A stretch of DNA of 64,000 bases from Chlorobiales bacterium Clorobi_01. Its GTDB lineage: Bacteria; Bacteroidota; Chlorobiia; Chlorobiales; Chlorobiaceae. Position 1 is the stretch's first letter, and the number at the start of each line of letters is the position of its first letter. Shown piece after piece: positions 1-7,293 of the stretch. Location: contig LUZT01000016.1 in NCBI GenBank assembly GCA_001602925.1, forward strand, positions 1-64,000, in the 5' to 3' direction. The position numbers were made by a program, and so were the translations under genes. The notes beneath the pieces were generated by a model. The model was not told the origin of the DNA. It saw nothing but the letters and a program-made list of their open reading frames with translations, and searched no databases.

Positions 1-180
1 GTCAAACAATGAAAAAGAATCGGAAAACATGTAAATGCAATAAAGCTCATCCATATCTGTCTTATCACAAGGAAGCGTTCTTCATTACAAGCGTTACGGA
101 AAGAAGCAGTAATGGAATAGGCCGCATTTTGGCTTAAGGCACTTCTTTCCGAACACTTGCGAAATCATCAACTCAGGTCA

Positions 181-1422
181 TCAGAAAGCAAATCCACCTT
201 GCAAGACAAAGGTATTCGCATTTTGAGCTGTACTTGCTGCGAGGCTTGGTGACGACCACTCCTTCGTGAAGTGGGTATACGTTGCCGTCAGATAGGCATT
301 GGCACGCAGATGAGCCGTTAGACCGACCGCGAGACTCGGGTTCAGCGCATCCTGCATGGACAGATAGGTTGCCGTACCTTTCAGCCAGGGATAGAAGAAG
401 TAGCCGACATCCGCCCTCAGGTTGTTTTGCTGAAGCTTTGAGCTACGGCTTACACCGATACTGCCCATGAAGCTGCCGTAGTTACCAGTCACATCGGCTT
501 CATACACAAGGGTCTCGGCTTGCGTGCCGACAAGAAAGTTGCCTGTCGCCGTTCCGGGAGCAGCCTGAAATACTGTTGCGGCGAAGGTAATGTTGTTGTC
601 GAGCCCGACGAATTCGTTGCCATAGGTGCCTCCGGCGCCGCTCAGCAGGCCAGCTCCACCGACTTTGTACTTGACACGGACATACCTGGCATCGGCCCAT
701 CTGGCATCATTTGCCGGAGCGCCAGTGGCCTGCCCGACACCAGCCGTCAGTTTGATGTAGTCCTGAGGGATATAGACGAGTTCGGCGCTGCTTCCTAACG
801 CTGGAACAAGTCCAGATATAGCTCCTACGCCCAAGTTGGTCTGGTTGCCGAAGGTGAGATCAGTGAAACCATTACCAAGCGAAAGCTTCAATCCTGGCTT
901 GAAATTCCAGACGACCTGGCCCGTGGTGCTTCCTGCCGTCGGGTTATATTGAATCAAAGCAGAGAGGTTATCCCCCATGGTACCACCAAAGAAAACACTC
1001 GCGTTGTTCAACATGCCGGATTGCCCTTGCTGGAATCTTGACGGGGTGACGACTCCACCTCTGGTTTTGAACTCCTCTTTGTAGTCAAAAATGTTGCCTC
1101 GAACCCAAAGAGAGACCGGCGCATATCCAGGAATGTCGCCCGGCCAGGGAGATTCGGGGAAAGTTTTCTTCCAGCCATCGGACCCTAATTTTACCTGCTC
1201 CTGCTTTGATTTTTCCTCGTCTTCTCCTCCCGGCCAGCGGTAGCCGTTATTCTTGAAGGCTTCACCGAAGGCGTTTCGGGCAGGAAATCCCGAGTGACAG
1301 GTGTAACATGACGTTCCATACTTTCTCGCGAATGCAGGAATCGCAGACGCATCCTTTGCTGGCATCAGCATAGGCAGCACCGAAAGGGATACGGCTGAAG
1401 CAATGGTTAGTTTTTTCCTCAT
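181..1422 (-). CDS. Secreted monohaem c-type cytochrome with a putative outer-membrane barrel domain
   Basis: The 413-residue protein starts at the ATG at 1422, which has AGGAG just upstream; an in-frame ATG at 1467 lacks such a site and would put 15 polar residues before the signal peptide. A Sec signal peptide (about residues 1-27, ending ASA) is followed by one haem c site, CYTCH at 39-43, inside an FARKYGTSC context. That context is known from a broad family of porin-like cytochromes in metal- and sulfur-metabolising bacteria. The rest is rich in Gly, aromatic and alternating hydrophobic residues and ends in Phe, as beta-barrel proteins do. Inference: an outer-membrane electron-transfer or pore protein. 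Substrate and partner are not visible. It reads away from a 700-base gap that carries palindromic motifs. Confidence 0.7.
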   Translation of the reverse strand: MRKKLTIASAVSLSVLPMLMPAKDASAIPAFARKYGTSCYTCHSGFPARNAFGEAFKNNGYRWPGGEDEEKSKQEQVKLGSDGWKKTFPESPWPGDIPGYAPVSLWVRGNIFDYKEEFKTRGGVVTPSRFQQGQSGMLNNASVFFGGTMGDNLSALIQYNPTAGSTTGQVVWNFKPGLKLSLGNGFTDLTFGNQTNLGVGAISGLVPALGSSAELVYIPQDYIKLTAGVGQATGAPANDARWADARYVRVKYKVGGAGLLSGAGGTYGNEFVGLDNNITFAATVFQAAPGTATGNFLVGTQAETLVYEADVTGNYGSFMGSIGVSRSSKLQQNNLRADVGYFFYPWLKGTATYLSMQDALNPSLAVGLTAHLRANAYLTATYTHFTKEWSSPSLAASTAQNANTFVLQGGFAF

Positions 1423-1502
1423 TCTCACTCCTCTTGTGTTGATTGATTGATGGCTTCCGTTATGCACGGACTAATTCACTCCTCGAAAAAAAAACGGAAC
1501 AA

Positions 1503-1516
1503 TTAACTATTGTTAA
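1503..1516. promoter_or_regulatory. Putative operator palindrome, copy 1
   Basis: TTAACTATTGTTAA: TTAAC and GTTAA arms around a 4-base centre. It lies 81-94 bases upstream of the cytochrome-barrel start codon, a position suited to an operator. The regulator is unknown. Confidence 0.45.
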
Positions 1517-1569
1517 CTCGCATATGCGCAGCAATAGCAAGCCGATTGTTTTTGTCAGGTCGTACCGAG

Positions 1570-1583
1570 TCAACAATTGTTAA
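1570..1583. promoter_or_regulatory. Putative operator palindrome, copy 2
   Basis: TCAACAATTGTTAA with the perfect 10-base palindromic core AACAATTGTT (1572-1581). It is 67 bases from copy 1 and may form a paired site with it. Confidence 0.4.
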
Positions 1584-2028
1584 CACGGTTTAAAAAGCCC
1601 TGAACAACCGTTACAGGTCAGCTCCGGTTTGAACGGAACTACCTTATTTTATATGTCAATTGGATAATTCTAAACGAGACACAAATGAACGCCTGGAACC
1701 CTGAAGAAATGACTCTGCACAATGCACACTAATGGGTGTATCGCTACTTCATTGCGGCACTGATCCTCTTGCTGTCGTCATTCAACCAATCGATCCGTAA
1801 AACGGATTTCAACTGTCACAAGCAATAACAAAGAAGTAAGGTCAAGGCGAAACGTTGCTGTAGAGGTGCTACATTGTGGTTCACAAGCCGTGGAGTTTAG
1901 GGAAAACCCTGAAACGCTTCCGGCCATTCGTAATCATGATGTCTCGCTTGTACGGCATGTGGGGAGAAGTTATCGAGAGTACTGTTGGCGTCCCACTGCC
2001 GGTTTGTGACTCTTACTTATGACAAGAG

Positions 2029-2042
2029 TAAACAATTGTTAA
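2029..2042. promoter_or_regulatory. Putative operator palindrome, copy 3
   Basis: TAAACAATTGTTAA with the same perfect core AACAATTGTT (2031-2040). It lies about 80 bases past the stop of the Sel1-repeat gene, far upstream of the cytochrome-barrel gene, in a T/A-rich stretch. Confidence 0.35.
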
Positions 2043-2122
2043 GATTTCACCAAACCAAAACACAACTTTTTTTAATTTTTAAGAAACTTTTAAGAAAACA
2101 CATACAGATTCTATGAATAAAA

Positions 2123-2515
2123 TCAGAATTGAACCGGGGGTGGCAGCTCCTGGCCAGTCAACTCCCGATACTTGCGGCAGCCGCACTTGCAGCCATGCTC
2201 GCATGACTTTTTGAACAATCCGATGGCCTCATCAAGGTTTTTGGGTACTCCCCTGCCCGCTTCGTACATCTCGCCAAGATTGAACATCGCTTCTCCGTGT
2301 CCCTGATTCGCTGCCAAGCGGAACCATTTCACTGCCTCGGCATCGTTCTGCTCGACGCTCGCGCCGATCTCGTAAAAGACTCCAAGCTTGTTTTGTGCGG
2401 CGGGGTCGCCCTCTTCGGCTGCCTCCCGGACAATTTGCACGCGCCGGGCATCAGCTTTGACCGTGCCGGTCAGGCATACCAGGCACACCATCGAAGTAAC
2501 CAGATACTTTCTCAC
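2123..2515 (-). CDS. Secreted Sel1-repeat (TPR-like) protein
   Basis: 130 residues from a GTG start that gives a good signal peptide (Arg-Lys n-region, hydrophobic core, cleavage near ADA at 21-23). Two Sel1-like repeats follow (about 37-72 and 73-108), recognisable from the A..LG..YE.G spacing and the pattern AVKWFRLAANQG. A C-terminal Cys cluster (Cys105, 109, 111, 113) could bind metal or form disulfides. Sel1 proteins usually scaffold protein contacts in the envelope; no partner is visible. No clear Shine-Dalgarno precedes the GTG, so the start is uncertain; the next ATG (2491) would cost the charged n-region. Two overlapping palindromes sit 55-78 bases upstream. Confidence 0.65.
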   Translation of the reverse strand: MRKYLVTSMVCLVCLTGTVKADARRVQIVREAAEEGDPAAQNKLGVFYEIGASVEQNDAEAVKWFRLAANQGHGEAMFNLGEMYEAGRGVPKNLDEAIGLFKKSCEHGCKCGCRKYRELTGQELPPPVQF

Positions 2516-2569
2516 AGGTCATAAAAACATTACAGGTTCGAATCCCCTTGGCTCTGAAACAACTGGATG

Positions 2570-2593
2570 TTAATAATTGTTAACAATCGTTGC
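2570..2593. promoter_or_regulatory. Putative operator, two overlapping palindromes (copies 4 and 5)
   Basis: TTAATAATTGTTAA (2570-2583) overlaps TTAACAATCGTTGC (2580-2593). Together they sit 55-78 bases upstream of the Sel1-repeat start codon. The first copy is the exact reverse complement of the site at 24289-24302. Confidence 0.45.
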
Positions 2594-2621
2594 AAGCAAA
2601 ACCGAGAGATGTTTTAATAAT

Positions 2622-2658
2622 AAAGCGGAGACTTTCCCTTGAGAAACTCTCCGCTTTT
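2622..2658. terminator. Terminator hairpin after the TonB receptor gene
   Basis: AAAGCGGAGA (2622-2631) pairs with TCTCCGCTTT (2648-2657). On the minus strand the stem ends in a T-rich run, placed just after the receptor stop codon at 2673. Confidence 0.7.
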
Positions 2659-2672
2659 GGAGTCAGCTTTAC

Positions 2673-4820
2673 TCAGAATTTCTGCGTCAAAGCGATGTTG
2701 AAAGAGCGTCCCTGTCCGGCAAGCGGCTCGAATGCCGTGGTTTTCTTGGTTGCAAGAAAATCATCATAATTGATGCCTCCAAGCGGCAGGTAATAGAACT
2801 TGTCGAACAGGTTCGTGACACCTACATCAACCCGCAGGTTTTTGTACTCGTAGGACGAGCCGATGTTGAACAGCACATAGCCGGGAGTTCCTGGCTCGAA
2901 GCGAAGCGGATCGGTTTCACTTTTCCTCGACACAAGCTGCGCCTCGACGGTGTTGGTGAATCCCGACAACTTCTGTTCCAGCGACACCCGGGCATTGAAC
3001 GGCATCATGTGATACAGGCTGTCGCCATTTGCGAGGTCGATGCCGTGAACGTAACCAAGCGTTCCGTTAAGCCGTCCGTTTCCGAACCCTTCGCTATCCC
3101 AGAGTGCCACCGAACCCGAGACATTGATACCGTAAAGTTCGGCATTGATGTTGGTAAACTGAAGGATGTTGCGCACCTCATTGCCAGGGGCGGGAAAGGT
3201 TTTTTCTCCGATTTTCTTCACGTCGATGTAATCATGCACATGCGTGAAGTACGGCGTGATCTTCAGCTGCCACGCATTGCGATCCGCATCGCGCCACGAT
3301 CCCGACAAGCTGATCGTGTGAGCGATTTCCGGTCTGAGGTTCAGATTTCCGACATACCCGTTACCATCGCCGAACCAGCCGATCATGCCGCTGGTCATCC
3401 AGGTGGTGCACCAGGCATAGCGCTCGTAGAGATTGGGCGAGCGGGTCTTGCGCGAATAGCCGAGTTCATAAGTCGAAGCGGCATCGGGCTCGTATTTCAG
3501 CAGTGCGGTGAAATCCCAGTTGCTGTCGCTCTTTGCATGATCCTCCGCATTGAAAGCAGCGGCAGGCGTTGAATACATCGCGGCACCCGAATAGCCCTGC
3601 ACGTCACCGGTGTTCATCCGCACCTGCTCGTTACGCAAGCCGAGGGTCGCCGTCATTGTGCTGGATACACTCCCCTCCCACTCCGCAAAAAAAGCATAAC
3701 GATCACGGCGGCCATGATTGATGTTCAGAAAGGTGTCCGGGGACATGCTCATAGAGCCAGCTACAGGAGGCCAGTAGTCATTCAGGCTAAAACGATGGAA
3801 TTCGTTACCCACCCTGAGGATGTCATCATCGGAAAGATTGATCTCCGTTTTGAGGGTGTAGCCAACCGAAACACCTCGGGTTATCATCGGCATGTAGGGC
3901 ATGCTCACCGGTGGAGCAAGCGCGATCGGCAGCTTGTCATCACCGGAGTCCATCTTGTGCCAGGTATTCTGCCAGTAACCGGTGGTGTCGATCTTGCCCC
4001 AGTCGAAGCTCCCTGTATAGCCAAGATTGACAAACGAGGAGTTATTTTTGAGCATGTCCATCCACTGGTTGACGAAACCCTGGCCCGGAATGTACTGGTG
4101 ACCGGCCTTGAGCGTCACCTGGTGATTCTCTGACCTCGCGCCGAGGGTCAGCCCGAAGTTACGCGACTCGTAGTAGGTAGAGGTGATCTTGTTGCCGTTG
4201 CCATCCCGGTAATCGTCGGCGTGATCAATCGCAGCCGTGACGCCAAGGCTCAGGTTCCTGCTCGCCACGGTGCCGCCAAACGAGGCTCCGGTCGCATGGT
4301 TGTTGCTCCGGTAGTAGGAGGAGACGACGCCTTCAGTCCGGATCTTGTCATCAACGGCATAGAGCGGCGGTTGCGATTCAACCTGGATCATGCCGCCGAT
4401 GCTGTCGCCGCCCTCGCTGACCGGCGAGACTCCTGTGTTGACGTAGATATTGCCTACGCTCGAAGAGGGCATGTAGGAGAGCGGCGGGTTCATGTGGTTG
4501 CCACACGCCGAGCAGACAATCATGTTATCGACATAGATCAGCAAACGATCGTCGGCGAGTCCATTGATCACCGGAAGGTTCGAGACCCCGCCGCCGGTCT
4601 GAACATTGACGCCTGCGGTGTCTTCGAGCATCGTCGCCGTATCGCTGCTTTTCACCCGTTTCGACTCAATCGCGTTTTTCTTGGTATCGGTTTTACCCTT
4701 GACGACGATTTCATCGGACTGCACATCGGCAGCGTGAACGGCCGTCGGCCCCATTGCCAGCGCGACAAGCAATGCAGCGAGCGGCCTGAACATCAGAAGG
4801 ACTTCATGAGATTTATTCAT
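2673..4820 (-). CDS. TonB-dependent outer-membrane receptor, possibly for copper
   Basis: 715 residues, a normal size for the family. A signal peptide (through about Ala30) precedes a plug domain, in which the DDRLLIYVDNM segment is typical, and a long beta-barrel ending in Phe. A CSACGNHM segment (Cys103, Cys106, Met110) contains a CxxxM element, and the barrel has Met-rich stretches such as MPYMPM and SMSMS. From memory, CxxxM with extra Met/His ligands is the copper site of the Pseudomonas receptor OprC, so copper is a reasoned guess; other metals or chelates are possible. No Shine-Dalgarno is clear; Met10 (4793) is an alternative start. A palindrome abuts the start codon, and a Cys-rich small gene lies just upstream, consistent with metal handling. 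Confidence 0.8.
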   Translation of the reverse strand: MNKSHEVLLMFRPLAALLVALAMGPTAVHAADVQSDEIVVKGKTDTKKNAIESKRVKSSDTATMLEDTAGVNVQTGGGVSNLPVINGLADDRLLIYVDNMIVCSACGNHMNPPLSYMPSSSVGNIYVNTGVSPVSEGGDSIGGMIQVESQPPLYAVDDKIRTEGVVSSYYRSNNHATGASFGGTVASRNLSLGVTAAIDHADDYRDGNGNKITSTYYESRNFGLTLGARSENHQVTLKAGHQYIPGQGFVNQWMDMLKNNSSFVNLGYTGSFDWGKIDTTGYWQNTWHKMDSGDDKLPIALAPPVSMPYMPMITRGVSVGYTLKTEINLSDDDILRVGNEFHRFSLNDYWPPVAGSMSMSPDTFLNINHGRRDRYAFFAEWEGSVSSTMTATLGLRNEQVRMNTGDVQGYSGAAMYSTPAAAFNAEDHAKSDSNWDFTALLKYEPDAASTYELGYSRKTRSPNLYERYAWCTTWMTSGMIGWFGDGNGYVGNLNLRPEIAHTISLSGSWRDADRNAWQLKITPYFTHVHDYIDVKKIGEKTFPAPGNEVRNILQFTNINAELYGINVSGSVALWDSEGFGNGRLNGTLGYVHGIDLANGDSLYHMMPFNARVSLEQKLSGFTNTVEAQLVSRKSETDPLRFEPGTPGYVLFNIGSSYEYKNLRVDVGVTNLFDKFYYLPLGGINYDDFLATKKTTAFEPLAGQGRSFNIALTQKF

Positions 4821-4831
4821 AAAAAAATGTA

Positions 4832-4845
4832 ATAACAGTCGTTAT
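4832..4845. promoter_or_regulatory. Putative operator palindrome upstream of the TonB receptor (copy 6)
   Basis: ATAACAGTCGTTAT: perfect 5-base arms ATAAC/GTTAT. It is a divergent member of the TTAAC-N4-GTTAA set, only 12-25 bases before the first possible start codon, where a bound protein would block transcription or lie in the leader. Confidence 0.4.
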
Positions 4846-4985
4846 AAAAACAGGTTAACCGCCATCCGGCAGACAGCAGTAACCCAGACTCATGCCGTAG
4901 ATTTCTATCAAAGCGACGCAATGATGCCAGCCGCCAATCGGGAAACGGGCGCGGTATGAGTTTGAATAATCTGTTTATGAAGTTT

Positions 4986-5378
4986 TCAGGCTTTGGGAGG
5001 ATGGTCTATCCCTGGCGAGGAGCCCCCAAGGAGATTGCAATCCGGACAGTCGGTGAATTTTCTGCCAGCTACAGGTGCATTCCAGAAGTGCCGGTTTTCA
5101 GGCTTGACTCCAAGCACCATATCGAGCTGCTCTGCAAGTGATTTTGTCGCCGTGTTTTGACGTGAATCCTCCGGGCGGGGCTCATCATCTGACGCTGCCG
5201 CAACTTTCTTCTGCAGAAAACAGTGCCCGCAGCAGTTACGGGTCTTTTTCTCGCAGACGGTTGCCGCAATAGCCTTGCGATTCAGGAAAAACAGGCCGTA
5301 ACATGCCAGCACGCAGTTGATCTGCACGAACATCGCAAAAAGCGTCAGGACAACAATATAACGCTTGAATGGCCGCAT
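4986..5378 (-). CDS. Small Cys-rich membrane-anchored protein next to a TonB receptor
   Basis: 130 residues from the ATG at 5378; the longer frame to 5567 adds a segment without clear coding character. One N-terminal hydrophobic helix (about 7-32) is followed by a NCCGHCFLQKK motif (Cys49, Cys50, Cys53) and a late CPDC pair (Cys111, Cys114). Small proteins with a CxGHCxLxK element next to TonB receptors are, as I remember them, common in Bacteroidota and Chlorobiota, without a firm function. It reads toward the receptor gene with a 165-base gap, so co-expression is plausible. The Cys pattern suggests metal binding; this is inference. Confidence 0.5.
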   Translation of the reverse strand: MRPFKRYIVVLTLFAMFVQINCVLACYGLFFLNRKAIAATVCEKKTRNCCGHCFLQKKVAAASDDEPRPEDSRQNTATKSLAEQLDMVLGVKPENRHFWNAPVAGRKFTDCPDCNLLGGSSPGIDHPPKA

Positions 5379-5527
5379 GGATGCTGACTGGGTTGAACAA
5401 AAAACCTGATAAGAAACACCCGAAAGACAAAGCCACAGAGTAACATCTGCGCGAACCTGATCACTGAATAACTGTATGAGTATAATGCCGGGTGAGCAAA
5501 CATACAACACTCCGGAATCACAATTTG

Positions 5528-5725
5528 TTATTTCGGAATATTTTCTGGCGAAGACTTGATACGGCAATAGTTTATAAAACCATAACTCCTTTTAATGAAT
5601 TTACTTACTGGCGCAATAAAATCAGACGGGTTTTTACTGATAGCGAGAATTGGCGCCGCCTGAGACACGGTAAAGCCGAATAGCACGGCAAACAACGGGT
5701 AGAGAAAAATGAAGAGCCGTTTCAT
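5528..5725 (-). CDS. Possible tiny secreted peptide, 65 residues
   Basis: From the ATG at 5725 the frame gives a good signal peptide (MKRLFIFLYPLF, cleavage near SQAAP), then about 40 residues with no recognised motif. There is no Shine-Dalgarno. It may be a real small exported protein of the metal-receptor cluster or the remnant of a longer gene. Confidence 0.3.
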   Translation of the reverse strand: MKRLFIFLYPLFAVLFGFTVSQAAPILAISKNPSDFIAPVSKFIKRSYGFINYCRIKSSPENIPK

Positions 5726-5767
5726 GCTGGTCCACGCGTTCGTGGAAAAAACAGAAACCGGTAACAC

Positions 5768-6349
5768 CTTTTACTGTACACGGCAACCATAACATGGCCA
5801 TTTTGCTTTTGATTTGACACCTCTGGCGGGGATGAACCCCTTGAAGATCAGCAGCCTTGCCGCCTGTCTGCCGCACATGTAAGGGTGCCAGATGATTGCT
5901 GAAGCAATATTTCCACTTTTTTTATAATGAAAAATCTTTACACGTCAGCGGAAAAACGTTCTGTCGAGATTGTCATTGACCCCGATGTGGACTGATTCCT
6001 GCCGGTAAGCGGCTTGTGAGGAGATTATTGCCGTAATTGATGGCGCCCGAACTGTCGGCAGACGATTCAGAGCGCCATCTTTATTTCCCGGCACGGTAGA
6101 ACATTATGAGATATCCGCGTGAAAAAATATCCTCAAACCAATAATTTCAAAACCTGCATGTTCTTATATCATATACTTATACGGGATTATTTATAACATA
6201 TTTTGAATATTTATTTTTTTATATAAGAATTAATGTTATTATGGTTTTCCGGTTCAGCTGTTGAACCGTATGCTTTCAAGTAATTTGTGCTTTTTCTTTA
6301 TTTGTCGGCTCATCTCTTTGATAAAAAGCACGATTACTGTATCACACCT
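5768..6349. other. Intergenic region and AT-rich leader of the RNA-binding protein gene
   Basis: No gene seen in about 580 bases. From roughly 6150 to 6240 the DNA is extremely AT-rich, consistent with a promoter and UP element. A perfect hairpin follows at 6250-6268, leaving a leader of at least 80 bases before the start codon. Confidence 0.5.
6250..6268. promoter_or_regulatory. Leader hairpin or operator upstream of the RRM gene
   Basis: CGGTTCA-GCTGT-TGAACCG: a 7-base perfect stem with a 5-base loop and no T-run, so not a terminator. It could be an operator or a structured leader, possibly involved in autoregulation by the RNA-binding product. Confidence 0.35.
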
Positions 6350-6616
6350 ATGAATATTTACATTGGAAATCTTGACTACGAAGTAACTGAAGCTGACCTT
6401 CGCGATGCTTTCAGCGAATTTGGCGATGTAGGCAAGGCAAGCGTCATCATGGATAAATTCTCTGGTCGCTCCAAGGGTTTTGGTTTTGTTGAAATGTCAA
6501 ACAACGAAGAAGCGAAGCAGGCGATTTCGTCTCTGAACGAAAGCAGGCTTGGCTCCAGAAACGTCAAGGTCAACGAGGCAAAGCCCCGCGAAGAGCGTTC
6601 TTCGTCAAGGTACTGA
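6350..6616 (+). CDS. RRM-type RNA-binding protein (cold-shock-like single RRM)
   Basis: 88 residues from the ATG at 6350, where homology to the RRM fold begins at once; the longer frame from 6287 adds an unrelated leader. RNP2 is IYIGNL (3-8) and RNP1 is KGFGFVEM (42-49), with the aromatic residues that stack on RNA. After the RRM only a short Arg/Ser tail (REERSSSRY) remains. Single-RRM proteins of this type in cyanobacteria and green sulfur bacteria bind single-stranded RNA and are often cold-induced. The gene stands alone, has no strong Shine-Dalgarno, and is followed by an excellent terminator. Confidence 0.9.
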   Translation: MNIYIGNLDYEVTEADLRDAFSEFGDVGKASVIMDKFSGRSKGFGFVEMSNNEEAKQAISSLNESRLGSRNVKVNEAKPREERSSSRY

Positions 6617-6666
6617 GCCATTGAGGTTTCAACGGATTACCGTTGACTTATCCTTATAAATGATCT

Positions 6667-6720
6667 ATCGTCGGTGATGATGCAATCATGTGTTCATCAC
6701 CGACGATTTTTTATTTATTC
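6667..6720 (+). terminator. Strong intrinsic terminator after the RRM gene
   Basis: A 14-base perfect stem, ATCGTCGGTGATGA (6667-6680) with TCATCACCGACGAT (6694-6707), followed by a run of T. Confidence 0.9.
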
Positions 6721-6800
6721 CCACTCCTGATTATAAAATTCTCCATCCGCTAAATGCTCCAAACCTCCACATGGAGCCGCGGGGAATTTGCATCATCACG

Positions 6801-7163
6801 TTAGTCCCTGTCCCCTTCTTTTTTCGATGATTGCGATGGTTGCTGTGTTTCGGGCAATGTGGGCGTCGGCACTGGTTTCTGAAGTTCTGCAACTTTGGCT
6901 TTGTGCTGGCTGACTTCATTTTCAAGCGCATCGATGCGTTTGCGCTGACTCGATGATTTGAAGGTTTTCTTGAGCAGATTCGGGGCAAGCACCAGCAGAC
7001 CAATCAGTACGCCGATTGCGAGTGTCGCCAGCAAAACGAGTGAAAGCGAACCTGAGATTGTCCAGCTGAAAAATGATATGGTGACCAGCATCGAATTCTG
7101 CAACGCAAATATCACAGCCAGAACCGCAATCACAAGCGCGACGATTAAATAGAGGGTTGGCAT
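6801..7163 (-). CDS. LapA-domain (DUF1049) inner-membrane protein
   Basis: 120 residues. Two transmembrane helices (about 4-20 and 38-62) enclose FALQNSMLVTISFF, the usual LapA-type F.xQN....FF pattern. A basic stretch and a short predicted coiled coil (about 75-97) follow, then a Pro/Thr/Gln-rich tail. LapA-family proteins in enterobacteria help control lipopolysaccharide assembly with LapB; in this lineage the role is unproven, and no LapB-like partner lies beside it. Monocistronic by spacing. Confidence 0.75.
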   Translation of the reverse strand: MPTLYLIVALVIAVLAVIFALQNSMLVTISFFSWTISGSLSLVLLATLAIGVLIGLLVLAPNLLKKTFKSSSQRKRIDALENEVSQHKAKVAELQKPVPTPTLPETQQPSQSSKKEGDRD

Positions 7164-7293
7164 GGTTATACGAGAATTTAGGGTTATATGATCTCTGCCT
7201 ATTATTATCGCAGATTGTTAGTAAACATAGGCATCAGTAAAGGCAATGAGATGCGATAATTTAAATGACTTTCATTGATGTAAACCTGTAAGT

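Larger units (their letters stand above)
1423..2122. other. 700-base AT-rich intergenic region with palindromes, no gene seen
   Basis: No convincing coding frame on either strand. It contains three TTAACAATTGTTAA-like palindromes (1503-1516, 1570-1583, 2029-2042), a weaker relative at 1603-1612 and a small hairpin (GTTTAGGG/CCCTGAAAC, 1895-1915). It must contain the promoter of the cytochrome-barrel gene. Its length allows a small RNA, but I see no specific evidence for one. Confidence 0.5.

Noticed and set aside
1-180. Left-edge gene fragment
   Set aside because: No frame with credible coding character at the edge.
4856-4985. Possible cobalamin riboswitch before the TonB receptor
   Set aside because: A few GGGAA-like bits occur, but the conserved B12 box and GCCACTG-type element are absent and the gap is too short.
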